Assembly (NCBI RefSeq): GCF_000308655.1
Contig: NZ_BAGC01000062.1
Location: 1 to 58,869 of the forward strand
Direction of reading: 5' to 3'
Length of the DNA stretch: 58,869 nt
Origin: Nocardia niigatensis NBRC 100131
GTDB taxonomy: Bacteria; Actinomycetota; Actinomycetes; Mycobacteriales; Mycobacteriaceae
The notes under the pieces were generated by a model that was given only the letters and a program-made list of their open reading frames with translations, was not told the origin of the DNA and searched no databases. Position numbers and translations under genes: made by a program. This document shows, piece after piece, positions 26,415-34,711 of this stretch; the stretch's first letter is position 1, and the number at the start of each line of letters is the position of its first letter.

Positions 26415-27283
26415 CCGCACCCGAACCGAAAATCGGCGGCAACGCCGGAATGGAAAGCGAATACCTCGAAATCCGCGGCCTGTCGGTGAGTTTCGACGGC
26501 TACAAGGCCGTCTCCGACGTGGATCTGACCGTCCTGCAGGGCGATCTGCGCTTCCTCATCGGACCCAACGGCGCGGGCAAGACCACCCTCATCGACGCCA
26601 TCACCGGCCTGGTGCCCGCGACCGGCTCGGCCCAGAAGACCGGCGCCGAACTGATCGGCCGGAAGGTGCATCAGATCGCCAGGCTCGGGGTGGGCCGCAC
26701 CTTCCAGACGGCGAGCGTGTTCGAACAGCTCACCGTGCTGCAGAACCTCGATATCGCCGCGGGTGCGGGACGTTCCTCGCTCACCCTGCTGCGCCGGCGC
26801 AGGTCGGTGCTGCCCGCCATCGAGGAGGCGCTCGAGACCACCGGGCTCGCCGCGCTGCGCGACAAGCCTGCCGGGGTGCTCGCGCACGGTCAGAAGCAGT
26901 GGCTGGAGATCGGCATGCTGCTGGTACAGAACGCCTCGGTGCTGCTGCTGGACGAACCGGTGGCGGGCATGAGCGCCGAAGAACGCGAGGAGACCGGAAA
27001 CCTGCTGCGCCGCATCGGCGGTGAGCGGGTGGTCATCGTTGTCGAGCACGATATGGATTTCATGCGCGCGTTCGCCAGTTCGGTGACGGTGCTCGCGGGC
27101 GGCCGCGTCCTCAGCGAGGGCACCGTGGCGCAGGTGCAGGCCGATCCGAAGGTGCAGGAGGTCTACCTCGGCACCGCCGCGGCCGGCGAGCTGCCGGCCG
27201 CGGAGACCAGCACTACCGAATCCATTGGCGCGGAGCAGGAATCGGACGAGGCGAAGGAGGCCGCGGATGCTGGAACTCGTTGA
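26411..27283 (+). CDS. urtD: urea ABC transporter ATP-binding protein UrtD
   Basis: A 290-residue ATPase of LivG type: Walker A GPNGAGKTT, Q-loop FQTASVFEQLTVLQN, AHGQKQWLEIGMLL in place of the classic LSGGQ (normal for UrtD), Walker B VLLLDEPVAGM and switch VVEHDMDFM. The start overlaps the urtC stop as ATGA. The C-terminal ~40 residues are acidic and overlap the next start. Confidence 0.94.
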   Translation: MTAPEPKIGGNAGMESEYLEIRGLSVSFDGYKAVSDVDLTVLQGDLRFLIGPNGAGKTTLIDAITGLVPATGSAQKTGAELIGRKVHQIARLGVGRTFQTASVFEQLTVLQNLDIAAGAGRSSLTLLRRRRSVLPAIEEALETTGLAALRDKPAGVLAHGQKQWLEIGMLLVQNASVLLLDEPVAGMSAEEREETGNLLRRIGGERVVIVVEHDMDFMRAFASSVTVLAGGRVLSEGTVAQVQADPKVQEVYLGTAAAGELPAAETSTTESIGAEQESDEAKEAADAGTR

Positions 27284-27959
27284 CCTACACACCGGCTACG
27301 GCCGCACCGAGGTGATTCACGGTGTGTCCCTGACGGTTCCGGACAATGGCGTGGCGGCCATCATGGGCCACAACGGGGCCGGAAAGACCTCGCTGCTGCG
27401 CGCGGCGGTCGGCCTGCTGCCCGCCAAGTCGGGGCGGATCCGCTTCGGCGGCGAGGACATCACCAAGATGTCGCCGTCGCGGCGGGTCACGCGCGGCCTC
27501 GCCTATGTTCCACAGGGGCAGCAGAGTTTTCCACAGCTGTCCACAATGGAGAACCTCCAGGTGGTGGCCGACGGCCGCAAACGCGGCAAGGTGCTCATCG
27601 ACGAAGCGCTGGACCTGTTCCCGGCGCTGCGGGAGCTGTTGTCCCGCAAGGCCGGGCTGCTCTCCGGCGGCCAGCGCCAGCAGCTGGCCATCGCCCGCGC
27701 CCTCATCACCGAACCGGCGCTGCTGATCCTCGACGAGCCGACCGAGGGCATCCAGCCCTCAGTGGTCGCCGAGATCGAACGCACCATCATCGAGCTCACC
27801 GGCCGGGGCGGACTCAGCGTGCTGCTGGTCGAACAGCACATCGGCTTCGCGCTGCAGGCCGCGCAGCAGTTCTACGTCCTGCGCTCGGGCCGTGTCACCT
27901 CCTCCGGGGCGGGCGGCGCCAGCGCGGAATCCGCGGTGCGCCAGGCCATGGCGATCTGA
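27267..27959 (+). CDS. urtE: urea ABC transporter ATP-binding protein UrtE
   Basis: A 230-residue ATPase of LivF type: Walker A GHNGAGKTS, AYVPQGQQSFPQLSTMEN, LSGGQRQQLAIARAL, LILDEPTEGIQPS and VEQHIGFAL. ATG at 27267 follows AAGGAGG and lies inside the end of urtD (17 bp overlap). It completes the urea importer. Confidence 0.95.
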   Translation: MLELVDLHTGYGRTEVIHGVSLTVPDNGVAAIMGHNGAGKTSLLRAAVGLLPAKSGRIRFGGEDITKMSPSRRVTRGLAYVPQGQQSFPQLSTMENLQVVADGRKRGKVLIDEALDLFPALRELLSRKAGLLSGGQRQQLAIARALITEPALLILDEPTEGIQPSVVAEIERTIIELTGRGGLSVLLVEQHIGFALQAAQQFYVLRSGRVTSSGAGGASAESAVRQAMAI

Positions 27960-27970
27960 TCGGACACTCC

Positions 27971-28732
27971 GTGAACGCGCGCAGGGGGCGTATTCCGTTG
28001 TCCGAGCGGGTCTATCGATCCTTGCAGCGCGATCTCGCGGCCGGGACGCTGGTACCGACCGAGCGACTCGGCGAGGAACGCCTCGCCGAGACCTACGGCG
28101 TCTCCCGCACCCCGGTCCGCGAGGCGCTGGCCCGGCTCCTCGCCGACGGCCTGTTGGAACGCCAGACCGACGGCCTCTACCCGTACCGCCCCCGGGTCGA
28201 CGAACTCGGCGACCTCTACGAACTCCGAATCGTTCTGGAAGCCAGAGGAATCCAACGGCTGCAGGCCACCGAGGCGGCATTCCCGGAGCCGCTGGCCACA
28301 GCCGCCGTGCCACCGGTCGCCGCGGCCCACCCCGCGGTCGCGCTGCACGACAAGGGTGCGGTCGAGCGGGAGCTCGACATCTGGCGCCGGGTGCGCGAGC
28401 ATCCGCCCGAGCCCGGGGCCGAGCTCATCGCCGCCGACGAACGATTCCACACCACGCTCCTGCTGGCCGCCGGTAATTCCGCACTGGCCGACGCGCTCTC
28501 GACGGTGCACGCCCGGGTGCGACCGGTGCGCGCTCTGGACATGCCCACTCCGGCGCGGATCGCCGCGATGGCCGCGGACCACATCACCCTTGCCGAGCAT
28601 CTGCTCGCCGGGGATCTGGACAGCGCCCTGCGCACACTGCTGGCCCACCTCACCAGCTCCCGAGCGCACGTCCTCACCCGCGCTCGCCGCGCGCTGGAGC
28701 TCACCAAACTCGGCCAGGCTGTCCGTGAATGA
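27971..28732 (+). CDS. GntR/FCD-type transcriptional regulator
   Basis: A 253-residue regulator. The GntR winged helix has RLGEERLAETYGVSRTPVREALARL (core VSRTPVREAL) near residues 30-65. An all-helical FCD ligand domain follows (ELRIVLEARGIQRL, ADERFHTTLLLAAGN, DHITLAEHLLAGD), with His residues typical of metal-assisted ligand binding. GTG at 27971 lies 11 bases after the urtE stop, so it is probably the last gene of the urt operon and may regulate it. Confidence 0.88.
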   Translation: MNARRGRIPLSERVYRSLQRDLAAGTLVPTERLGEERLAETYGVSRTPVREALARLLADGLLERQTDGLYPYRPRVDELGDLYELRIVLEARGIQRLQATEAAFPEPLATAAVPPVAAAHPAVALHDKGAVERELDIWRRVREHPPEPGAELIAADERFHTTLLLAAGNSALADALSTVHARVRPVRALDMPTPARIAAMAADHITLAEHLLAGDLDSALRTLLAHLTSSRAHVLTRARRALELTKLGQAVRE

Positions 28733-28889
28733 CCCCGACCGCGCTGAACGGGACTACACAATTCCCGACACGCGAGTGATACACCGCAAATCGGGACAGT
28801 CTTCAGCGTTTCACCAGAATTCGAACATAGTTGCGAAAACTGCAGATAGGTTCGGCTCGAATAGTCAGCGTTGAACTAGTAGAGGACGG

Positions 28890-29081
28890 GTGCTGCGAGG
28901 TGAACAAGTTCGAGCGATGCCCGAGGCCGATCGTGATGCGCGCCTACCTGCTGCCGACCTCAGCCACCTACGCAGTTGGATCGGGGATTCACCGTCGCAT
29001 GGCGATGCGATCCGACCCGGTTACGGGAGCGTCCCACACGACGCGGTCGCAGCGCCGCTGCTCCGTCACCGACGGAGTTGA
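28890..29081 (+). CDS. possible small hypothetical protein, 63 residues
   Basis: A GTG-started ORF behind AGAGGAC in an otherwise gene-free 400 bp region (28733-29132). The product (VLRGEQVRAMPEADRDARLP at the start, PLLRHRRS at the end) is hydrophilic and unrecognised. A second overlapping frame is open as well, so coding is uncertain. The rest of the region should hold the promoter of the CMD gene at 29133. Confidence 0.3.
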   Translation: MLRGEQVRAMPEADRDARLPAADLSHLRSWIGDSPSHGDAIRPGYGSVPHDAVAAPLLRHRRS

Positions 29082-29132
29082 TAACGATCCAGGAGTACAC
29101 ATCCATGCTTCGGATGCTGTTGACTAGGTCCT

Positions 29133-29672
29133 ATGCTGTCGACGAAGCCACGCATCGCTCCTGGTCGCCTGCGGGAGCTCGGTCCGGTGAACTGGGTTGT
29201 CTGGCAGGCGCTCTCCCGCGCCGCGGGCACGGAGGACGCGCATCTGTTCAGCACGCTGGGGCGGACCGGCGGTCTGTTCCGGGGCTGGCTGCACTTCTCC
29301 GGCCGTCTCATGCCGGGCGGCAAACTGCGCCGCTACGAGTCCGAACTGGTGATTCTGCGCGTCGCGCACCTGCGCCAATGCGAGTACGAGACCGACCACC
29401 ACATCCGGCTGGGCCGCCGCGCGGGCGTCACCGCCGACATCCTGGACCGCCTCCGCGAGGGCCCGGCCGCCGCCGGATGGTCCGCCAAGGAGCGCGCGTT
29501 ACTCACCGCCGTGGACCAGCTGGTCACCACCCGCGACCTCGACGACGCCACCTGGCAATCCCTCGCCGAGCATTACGACGAACGCCGCCTCATCGAGATC
29601 GTCCTGCTGACCAACCAATACGAGGGCCTGGCCAGCACCATCACCGCCCTCCGCATCCAGACCGACCGCTGA
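29133..29672 (+). CDS. carboxymuconolactone decarboxylase (CMD) family protein
   Basis: A 179-residue AhpD-like helical protein. The active-site helix reads RQCEYETDHHIRLGRRAGV, so it keeps one Cys and two His of the usual CxxCxxHH, and the second Cys is Glu. VELVLLT-type helix IEIVLLTNQYEGLAS follows. It resembles Rv0464c, which lies beside ramB in M. tuberculosis, so its position here is probably ancestral. ATG at 29133 has no good ribosome site. The reaction is unknown; without the second Cys a peroxidase role is less likely. Confidence 0.8.
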   Translation: MLSTKPRIAPGRLRELGPVNWVVWQALSRAAGTEDAHLFSTLGRTGGLFRGWLHFSGRLMPGGKLRRYESELVILRVAHLRQCEYETDHHIRLGRRAGVTADILDRLREGPAAAGWSAKERALLTAVDQLVTTRDLDDATWQSLAEHYDERRLIEIVLLTNQYEGLASTITALRIQTDR

Positions 29673-29698
29673 CCCCGCCCGCCGACCGGGCCGTGGAG

Positions 29699-30358
29699 TC
29701 AGCGGCGGAGGCGGTAGACGGGCTGGGTGGCGGCCTCGGGGACGATCTCGGGGTGGCGGTAGGCGGGTTCGGCGGGGCGGGCGGGCTGGATGCGGGCGTG
29801 CAGGTGCATGTCGTGCCAGCCGTCGGCGTGCAAGCCCGCGCTGCGGTTGATGCCCTCGAGGACGAAGCCGGATTTGTGTGCCACCCGGCAGGATTGGGCG
29901 TTGTGGACGGAATGCCGTAATTCCAGGCGGTGGAATCCGGCCACCTCGAAGGCCCAGCCGACCAGCGCCTCCACCGCGCGCGGGGCGATGCCGCGACCGC
30001 GCGCCGCCGGCACCACCCAGTACGCCACCTCCGCCTCACCGTGCCCGAGCTCGATGTGATGCAGGGAGGCCCGGCCCATCAACCGGCCGCTGTGACTGTC
30101 GGCGACGGCCCAATTGGCCGCGGTGCCACCGCTCCACGAGCGCGCCCAGGTGTCGACCCAGTCGCCCGCCTCCTCCACGGTGTCCGCGGTGCGCACATGC
30201 CAGCGGCGGATGGCGGGATCCTGGAAGGCCGCGTACACCTCGGGCCCGTCTCGGCGCAGCCAGGGCCGCAATACCAGCCCATCTCCCACCGGGAGCACCG
30301 GCTGCGCTGCCCGACTGAAGGTTTCGGCGGCGACGATTGCCGGGGTTGATCGCGGCAT
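29699..30358 (-). CDS. GNAT family N-acetyltransferase (RimJ/RimL-like)
   Basis: A 219-residue acetyltransferase. LVLRPWLRRDGPEVYAAF begins the fold, EVAYWVVPAARGRGIAPRAV is the acetyl-CoA motif A, and HRLELRHSVHNAQSCRVAHKSGF (core NAQSCRVAHKSGF) is motif B of the protein- or antibiotic-acetylating RimJ/RimL group. It is convergent with the CMD gene. No ribosome site precedes ATG at 30358. The substrate is unknown. Confidence 0.85.
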   Translation of the reverse strand: MPRSTPAIVAAETFSRAAQPVLPVGDGLVLRPWLRRDGPEVYAAFQDPAIRRWHVRTADTVEEAGDWVDTWARSWSGGTAANWAVADSHSGRLMGRASLHHIELGHGEAEVAYWVVPAARGRGIAPRAVEALVGWAFEVAGFHRLELRHSVHNAQSCRVAHKSGFVLEGINRSAGLHADGWHDMHLHARIQPARPAEPAYRHPEIVPEAATQPVYRLRR

Positions 30359-30460
30359 GGATGGAATTCTGCCCGCGAACGCCCGGTCCGCGCGGCGAAA
30401 TTGAGACCATCGTCCCGATCGGTCTGTCTTCCGCGTGTCGCCCGAGCCGCCCGGCTGCGC

Positions 30461-31240
30461 TCAGGGCCTGCGGTTTTCGATGAGAACGGCCAATCCGTCC
30501 AGGACCCGGGCCAGTCCGAACTCGTAGGCGTGGTCCGCGCTGTAGGCACTGTCGTGAGCCCGTCCCGCGACCGCGCCGACGCGGGCCGCCAGGGGATAGC
30601 GGCCGGCGTCGAAGACCCGCGCCAGCAGCGGGGCCGCCCGTTCCCACCACTCGTGATCGGAGGTCCCGCTGTCGGCCGCGGCCCGCGCGGTGTCGATGGC
30701 CAGCTGCGCGGTCGAGGTCACGAAGCCCAGCACATAGGTGAGCGCGGCGTCCATTTCCAGATCCGCGAGGCCCAGCCCGTCGAAGGCGCGCAGCTCGTGG
30801 TCGTATTTCGCGGCCACGCCGGGACCCAGCGGCGGCCGCGTGGTCGGCAGATACGCCACCCACGGATGCTCGGCCAGCAGGGCGCGATTCTCGGCGGCGA
30901 TCGTGGAAACTCGTTCCCGCCAAGGCATTCCGGTGAGATCGTGGCGCGGCATGCGCTGGTAGACGGTGTCGAGCATGAGGTCCAGCAGTTCGGCCTTGCC
31001 CGGCACGTAGGTGTAGGTGGCCATCGGCGTGATACCCAGCTTGGCCGCGACCGAGCGCATGGTGAGCGCGTCGATCCCCGTACTGTCGGCGATCTCCAGC
31101 GCGGCCGCGACAACGGCGTCGAGGGTGGTGCGCTGTTTGGGCCCGCGCGTGGATCCGCCGGATCCGGGCTCGCGCCACAGCAGTTCCAGCGTGCGCACCG
31201 GGTCGCCCGCGCTGCTGCGTTCTCTGCCCTTTCCGGCCAT
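30461..31240 (-). CDS. TetR family regulator (TetR_C tetracycline-repressor-like)
   Basis: A 259-residue regulator. Residues ~35-80 form the TetR helix-turn-helix (ALTMRSVAAKLGITPMATYTYVPGK), and the remainder is the large ligand domain seen in TetR_C members. ATG at 31240 is the first start with the right layout. It is divergent from the VOC gene at 31361. The perfect palindrome at 31309-31333 lies between the two starts and is the likely operator, giving autorepression and control of the VOC protein. Confidence 0.88.
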   Translation of the reverse strand: MAGKGRERSSAGDPVRTLELLWREPGSGGSTRGPKQRTTLDAVVAAALEIADSTGIDALTMRSVAAKLGITPMATYTYVPGKAELLDLMLDTVYQRMPRHDLTGMPWRERVSTIAAENRALLAEHPWVAYLPTTRPPLGPGVAAKYDHELRAFDGLGLADLEMDAALTYVLGFVTSTAQLAIDTARAAADSGTSDHEWWERAAPLLARVFDAGRYPLAARVGAVAGRAHDSAYSADHAYEFGLARVLDGLAVLIENRRP

Positions 31241-31308
31241 TCGCCTCACCTCCGCCGCCGATCGTATCGGTGTGGCGGTCCTCACATTGCAGCCTGTCCG
31301 GAATTTAC

Positions 31309-31333
31309 GTACAACGTACAGCGTACGTTGTAC
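31309..31333. promoter_or_regulatory. TetR operator palindrome
   Basis: GTACAACGTAC (31309-31319) and GTACGTTGTAC (31323-31333) are perfect inverted arms with a 3-base centre, midway between divergent tetR and VOC genes. Confidence 0.85.
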
Positions 31334-31360
31334 AGAGTTAATCGGCGCCTAGGAGAACCC

Positions 31361-31738
31361 ATGAACATCACCGCATCCGCGATCTCCCTGAACGTGCCCG
31401 ACCCGATCGCCTCCGCGAAATTCGTCATCGACCACTTCGGCTTCGCCGAGAAGATGTCGGCCGACGGCTTCGTGAACGTCACCCGCGAGGACGCCGGTTT
31501 CGATCTCATCTACCTGCGTACCGGCCTCGGCAGCTTCAAGCCGGAGCGCATCGCGGGCAGCGCGGGCGAGGGCCTGCTGGTCGTCCTCGTGGTCGACGAC
31601 ATCGACGCCGAATACGAGCGGGTACAGCGGGAGGGCGTGCCGATCGTGACGCCCATCGAGACCGAGCCGTGGGGCGAGCGCTACTTCCAGACCCTCGACC
31701 CCAACGGCATCGTCATCCAGCTGGTCCAGTGGGTCTGA
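31361..31738 (+). CDS. VOC (glyoxalase/bleomycin resistance-like) protein
   Basis: A 125-residue single VOC module: ISLNVPDPIASAKFVIDHFG at the start and PWGERYFQTLDPNGIVIQLVQW at the end, the usual last strand with the metal Glu replaced by Gln (IQL). Two modules would pair to form one active site. ATG at 31361 follows AGGAG. It is divergent from TetR and probably induced when that repressor releases. It may bind or detoxify a small compound. Confidence 0.85.
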   Translation: MNITASAISLNVPDPIASAKFVIDHFGFAEKMSADGFVNVTREDAGFDLIYLRTGLGSFKPERIAGSAGEGLLVVLVVDDIDAEYERVQREGVPIVTPIETEPWGERYFQTLDPNGIVIQLVQWV

Positions 31739-31845
31739 CCGCGAACCGCTGAAAAACTTCTGTCGGAGGTGTCGAATCCGCCCGGGCCCGTTCGAGGAGT
31801 AGTCGAGGACCGATCACGGTCCACCCTCTCGACGGAAGGATTCCG

Positions 31846-32421
31846 ATGCGCAAGGTAGTCGCTTTCGACCACATCACCCTCGACGGCTTCGCGGCCTCGA
31901 ACACCGAGTTGGGGCTGGAGTTCACCTTCCGCTCCTACAGCCCGGACATGGCGGCGTTCCACGACGAGCACATCCGGGCCGACATCGGGACGACGATCTA
32001 CGGCCGCAAGACCTTCGTGGGCATGCGCGATCACTGGACATCGGTGCCCGGCAACCCGGAGGCCACCCCGCACGACCTCGAGCACGCCGAATGGGTCGGG
32101 AACATCGACAAAATCGTCTTCTCGACCACGCTCGAGTCGCCGGGGTGGCGCAATACTCGCATCATCGACAAGGACGGGGCGGCGCGTATCGCGGAACTGA
32201 AGGCGGAAACCGGCGGCGCGCTGGTCATCTACGGCAGCCCGACGCTGGTGCACTGGTTCGCCGAGGCCGGACTCATCGACGAGTACCGCCTCATCATCCA
32301 TCCGACGACGATCGGGTCCGGCACCCCGCTGTTCCGCGACAAGACCGCGATGGACCTGAACCTGCTGGAATCGAAAACCTTCGATTCCGGCGCCGTTTTC
32401 GTCAAGTATGAAGTCGCCTAG
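31846..32421 (+). CDS. dihydrofolate reductase-like (RibD C-terminal type) protein
   Basis: A 191-residue protein with MRKVVAFDHITLDGFAA at the N-terminus, YGRKTFVGM, and LVIYGSPTLVHWFAEAGLIDEYRL, the hallmarks of the RibD-C/DHFR-like reductases common in actinobacteria. The biological substrate is rarely known. ATG at 31846 follows GGAAGG. The next two genes (DGPF protein and ECF sigma factor) lie on the same strand with gaps of 15 bases or less, so this is probably an ECF-linked operon. Confidence 0.85.
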   Translation: MRKVVAFDHITLDGFAASNTELGLEFTFRSYSPDMAAFHDEHIRADIGTTIYGRKTFVGMRDHWTSVPGNPEATPHDLEHAEWVGNIDKIVFSTTLESPGWRNTRIIDKDGAARIAELKAETGGALVIYGSPTLVHWFAEAGLIDEYRLIIHPTTIGSGTPLFRDKTAMDLNLLESKTFDSGAVFVKYEVA

Positions 32422-32436
32422 AGAGAGGATCGAACG

Positions 32437-32793
32437 ATGCGACATCTGGCGCTGATTCGCCTGGACCCCACTCGGATGCCCGAGGACGGCCCCGGTGACG
32501 ACCTGATCGCGGCGGTCAACGCGATCATCGAGGAGATGACCAAGGCGGGCGTGCTGCTCGACACCGCCGGGCTGCGCCCGATCGAGGAGGGCACCCGGAT
32601 CCGGCAGACGGGCGGGACGCAGACCGTCATGGACGGACCGTTCACCGAATCCAAGGAGATCATCGGCGGCTACCTGCTGATGCAGACCCGCTCGTCCGAG
32701 GAAGCGGCCGAGTGGGCCGCCCGGTTCCTGCGCGTGCACGGACCCGAGTGGGAGCTCGAGATCGAGATCCGGCAACTGGACGGGCAGAACTGA
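32437..32793 (+). CDS. YciI/DGPF-domain protein
   Basis: A 118-residue protein with the DGPF signature in VMDGPFTESKEIIGGYLLMQ. These ferredoxin-like proteins accompany ECF42-type sigma factors in many genomes, and their function is not settled. ATG at 32437 follows AGAGAGG. Its last codons overlap the predicted beginning of the sigma factor. Confidence 0.88.
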   Translation: MRHLALIRLDPTRMPEDGPGDDLIAAVNAIIEEMTKAGVLLDTAGLRPIEEGTRIRQTGGTQTVMDGPFTESKEIIGGYLLMQTRSSEEAAEWAARFLRVHGPEWELEIEIRQLDGQN

Positions 32794-34043
32794 ATTCGCC
32801 GCGGGAGCGGGCGCGCCGGGCCGTCGAGGCGGCCTGGCGCATCGAATGGCCGCGGCTGGTAGCGAGCCTGACCCGCATGGTCGGGGATATCGCGACCGCC
32901 GAGGAGCTCGCGCAGGACGCCCTCGTCGCGGCGCTGGAACAGTGGCCGCGCGACGGCGTCCCGCCGAATCCGGGCGGCTGGCTCATGCTGACCGCGAAAC
33001 ACCGCGCGGTGGACCGCATTCGGCGCGATGTGAACTTCGCGCGCAAGCTGGAGCTGCTCGGGCGGGAGGCGCTCACGGCCGAGCAGCCGCCCGGTGAGCC
33101 CGAACCCGCCATCGCCGACGACCTGCTGCGCATGATCTTCACCGCCTGCCACCCGGTGCTGTCGCCGCCGGCACGGGCCGCGCTCACCCTGCGCATGGTG
33201 GGCGGCCTGACCACGACCGAGATCGCCCGGGCCTATCTGGTCCCGGAATCGACCGTGGCGCAGCGCATCGTGCGCGCCAAACGCACGATCGCGGCCAAGC
33301 GGATCCCCTACGAGGTGCCCGCGGGCGAGGAGCTGACCGCGCGCCTGGAGTCCGTGCTCGAGGTCATCTACCTGATCTTCAACGAGGGCTATACCGCGAC
33401 CTCCGGCGAGCGCTGGGTGCGGGCCGAATTATGCTCGGACGCACTGCGTCTGGCCCGCATCCTGACCGGGCTGCTGCCCGCGGAACCCGAGGCGCACGGG
33501 CTGGCCGCGCTGCTCGAGTTGCAGGCCTCCCGCACCACCGCCCGCAGCGACGCGGACAACGGCCTGGTGCTGCTGCCGGATCAGGACCGCTCGCGCTGGA
33601 ATCGGCTCTCCATCGACCGCGGGCTGGCCGCGCTGGCCCGCGCGCACACGCTGAACCGGACGCGGGAACTGCCGCCGGGCCGGTACGCGCTGCAGGCCGC
33701 CATCGCGTCCGTGCACGCCGTGGCCCCGACCGCCGCGCAGACCGACTGGCGGCGTATCGCCGGACTGTACGCGGTGCTGGCGCAACGGTTTCCGTCACCG
33801 GTCGTGGAGTTGAACCGGGCGGTCGCGGTGGCCATGGTGCACGGACCGGCCGCCGGGCTGGGACTCCTCGACGTGATCGTCGACAGCGGCGCTCTCGACG
33901 ACTATCACCTGCTGCACGCGGTGCGCGGGGATCTGCTGTCCCGGCTGGGCCGGGACGCCGAGGCGCGGAAGGCCTTTCGGCGCGCGGCCGAGCTGACGGC
34001 CAACGAGACCGAGCGCGAACTGCTGCTCGGCCGGGCGCACTGA
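32748..34043 (+). CDS. ECF sigma factor with C-terminal TPR-like extension (ECF42 type)
   Basis: An RNA polymerase sigma factor of about 420-430 residues. Sigma region 2 covers RLVASLTRMVGDIATAEELAQDALVAALEQWP (core AEELAQDALVAALEQWP), region 4 has GGLTTTEIARAYLVPESTVAQRIVRAK, and a ~200-residue helical extension follows (LRLARILTGLLPAEPEAHGL, AVAMVHGPAAGLGLLD). That layout with a DGPF neighbour defines the ECF42 group, which has no classical anti-sigma factor. The start is unclear. GTG at 32748 is the best ordinary codon, but conserved sequence begins near 32800, and a CTG at 32790 overlaps the DGPF stop and has GGACGGG upstream. Confidence 0.85.
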   Translation: MGARDRDPATGRAELNSPRERARRAVEAAWRIEWPRLVASLTRMVGDIATAEELAQDALVAALEQWPRDGVPPNPGGWLMLTAKHRAVDRIRRDVNFARKLELLGREALTAEQPPGEPEPAIADDLLRMIFTACHPVLSPPARAALTLRMVGGLTTTEIARAYLVPESTVAQRIVRAKRTIAAKRIPYEVPAGEELTARLESVLEVIYLIFNEGYTATSGERWVRAELCSDALRLARILTGLLPAEPEAHGLAALLELQASRTTARSDADNGLVLLPDQDRSRWNRLSIDRGLAALARAHTLNRTRELPPGRYALQAAIASVHAVAPTAAQTDWRRIAGLYAVLAQRFPSPVVELNRAVAVAMVHGPAAGLGLLDVIVDSGALDDYHLLHAVRGDLLSRLGRDAEARKAFRRAAELTANETERELLLGRAH

Positions 34044-34154
34044 CGCCGTCCTTCCACTGCGATCGGGCATTTCACCGCGTGTCGCTGACCCCCGCACCGA
34101 AATACCGGGGCGTACGGTCGATTTCTAACCGAACACCGGTGGGTCTGTTTTTTC

Positions 34155-34670
34155 GTGACGACACGGAAGGACCAGGCGTTGCCCATTCTCGACACGCGTC
34201 CGCTCCGAGCCGCCGCCCTGGGACTGCTCGTGGCGGCCCTCGCCCCGCTCACCGTCGCCGTCGGCGCCGCCGACGCGCGCACCGAAATCGCCGATCCCAT
34301 CGCTCAATCCGCGCTCCCGGCCGCCCTGCCGGTGAATCCGGCGTCCCTGCTGCAGCTGGTCGGCGCGGCTCAGCGCTTCTCCAAACCGGCCCTGCAGACA
34401 CTGTCCCGCTTCATCGTGCCCGCGGACCAGTGGGGGTCGTTCAACCAGATCATCACGCATGAGAGCGACTGGCAGGTCTTCGCCATCAACCCGACCTCCG
34501 GCGCCTACGGGCTGGCCCAGGCTCTACCCGCGCACAAGATGTTCAGCGAGGGCCCGGACTGGATGTTCAACCCGCTCACCCAGCTGCGCTGGGCCTACCG
34601 CTACATGGTCGCGCGCTACGGCAGCCCGAACGCCGCGTGGGACTTCTGGCAGGCCCACAACTGGTACTGA
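34155..34670 (+). CDS. secreted lytic transglycosylase-like protein
   Basis: A 171-residue exported protein. A signal peptide (RAAALGLLVAALAPLTVAVGAADA) is followed by a linker rich in Pro and Ala. The C-terminal ~90 residues read FNQIITHESDWQVFAINPTSGAYGLAQALP, with the catalytic-type Glu in HESDW and the SGAYGLAQ turn of the SLT fold. It ends FWQAHNWY. It probably cuts or remodels peptidoglycan, as the short mycobacterial and Nocardia relatives are thought to. GTG at 34155. It is not part of an obvious operon. Confidence 0.85.
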   Translation: MTTRKDQALPILDTRPLRAAALGLLVAALAPLTVAVGAADARTEIADPIAQSALPAALPVNPASLLQLVGAAQRFSKPALQTLSRFIVPADQWGSFNQIITHESDWQVFAINPTSGAYGLAQALPAHKMFSEGPDWMFNPLTQLRWAYRYMVARYGSPNAAWDFWQAHNWY

Positions 34671-34711
34671 GCCCGCCGGTCCGGAACCCGATCGGCCCCG
34701 CGCTAATTCGA

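Noticed and set aside
28831..29127. A 98-codon ORF before the CMD gene
   Set aside because: Cys/His-rich, with no ribosome site, and it overlaps another open frame of similar weak quality.
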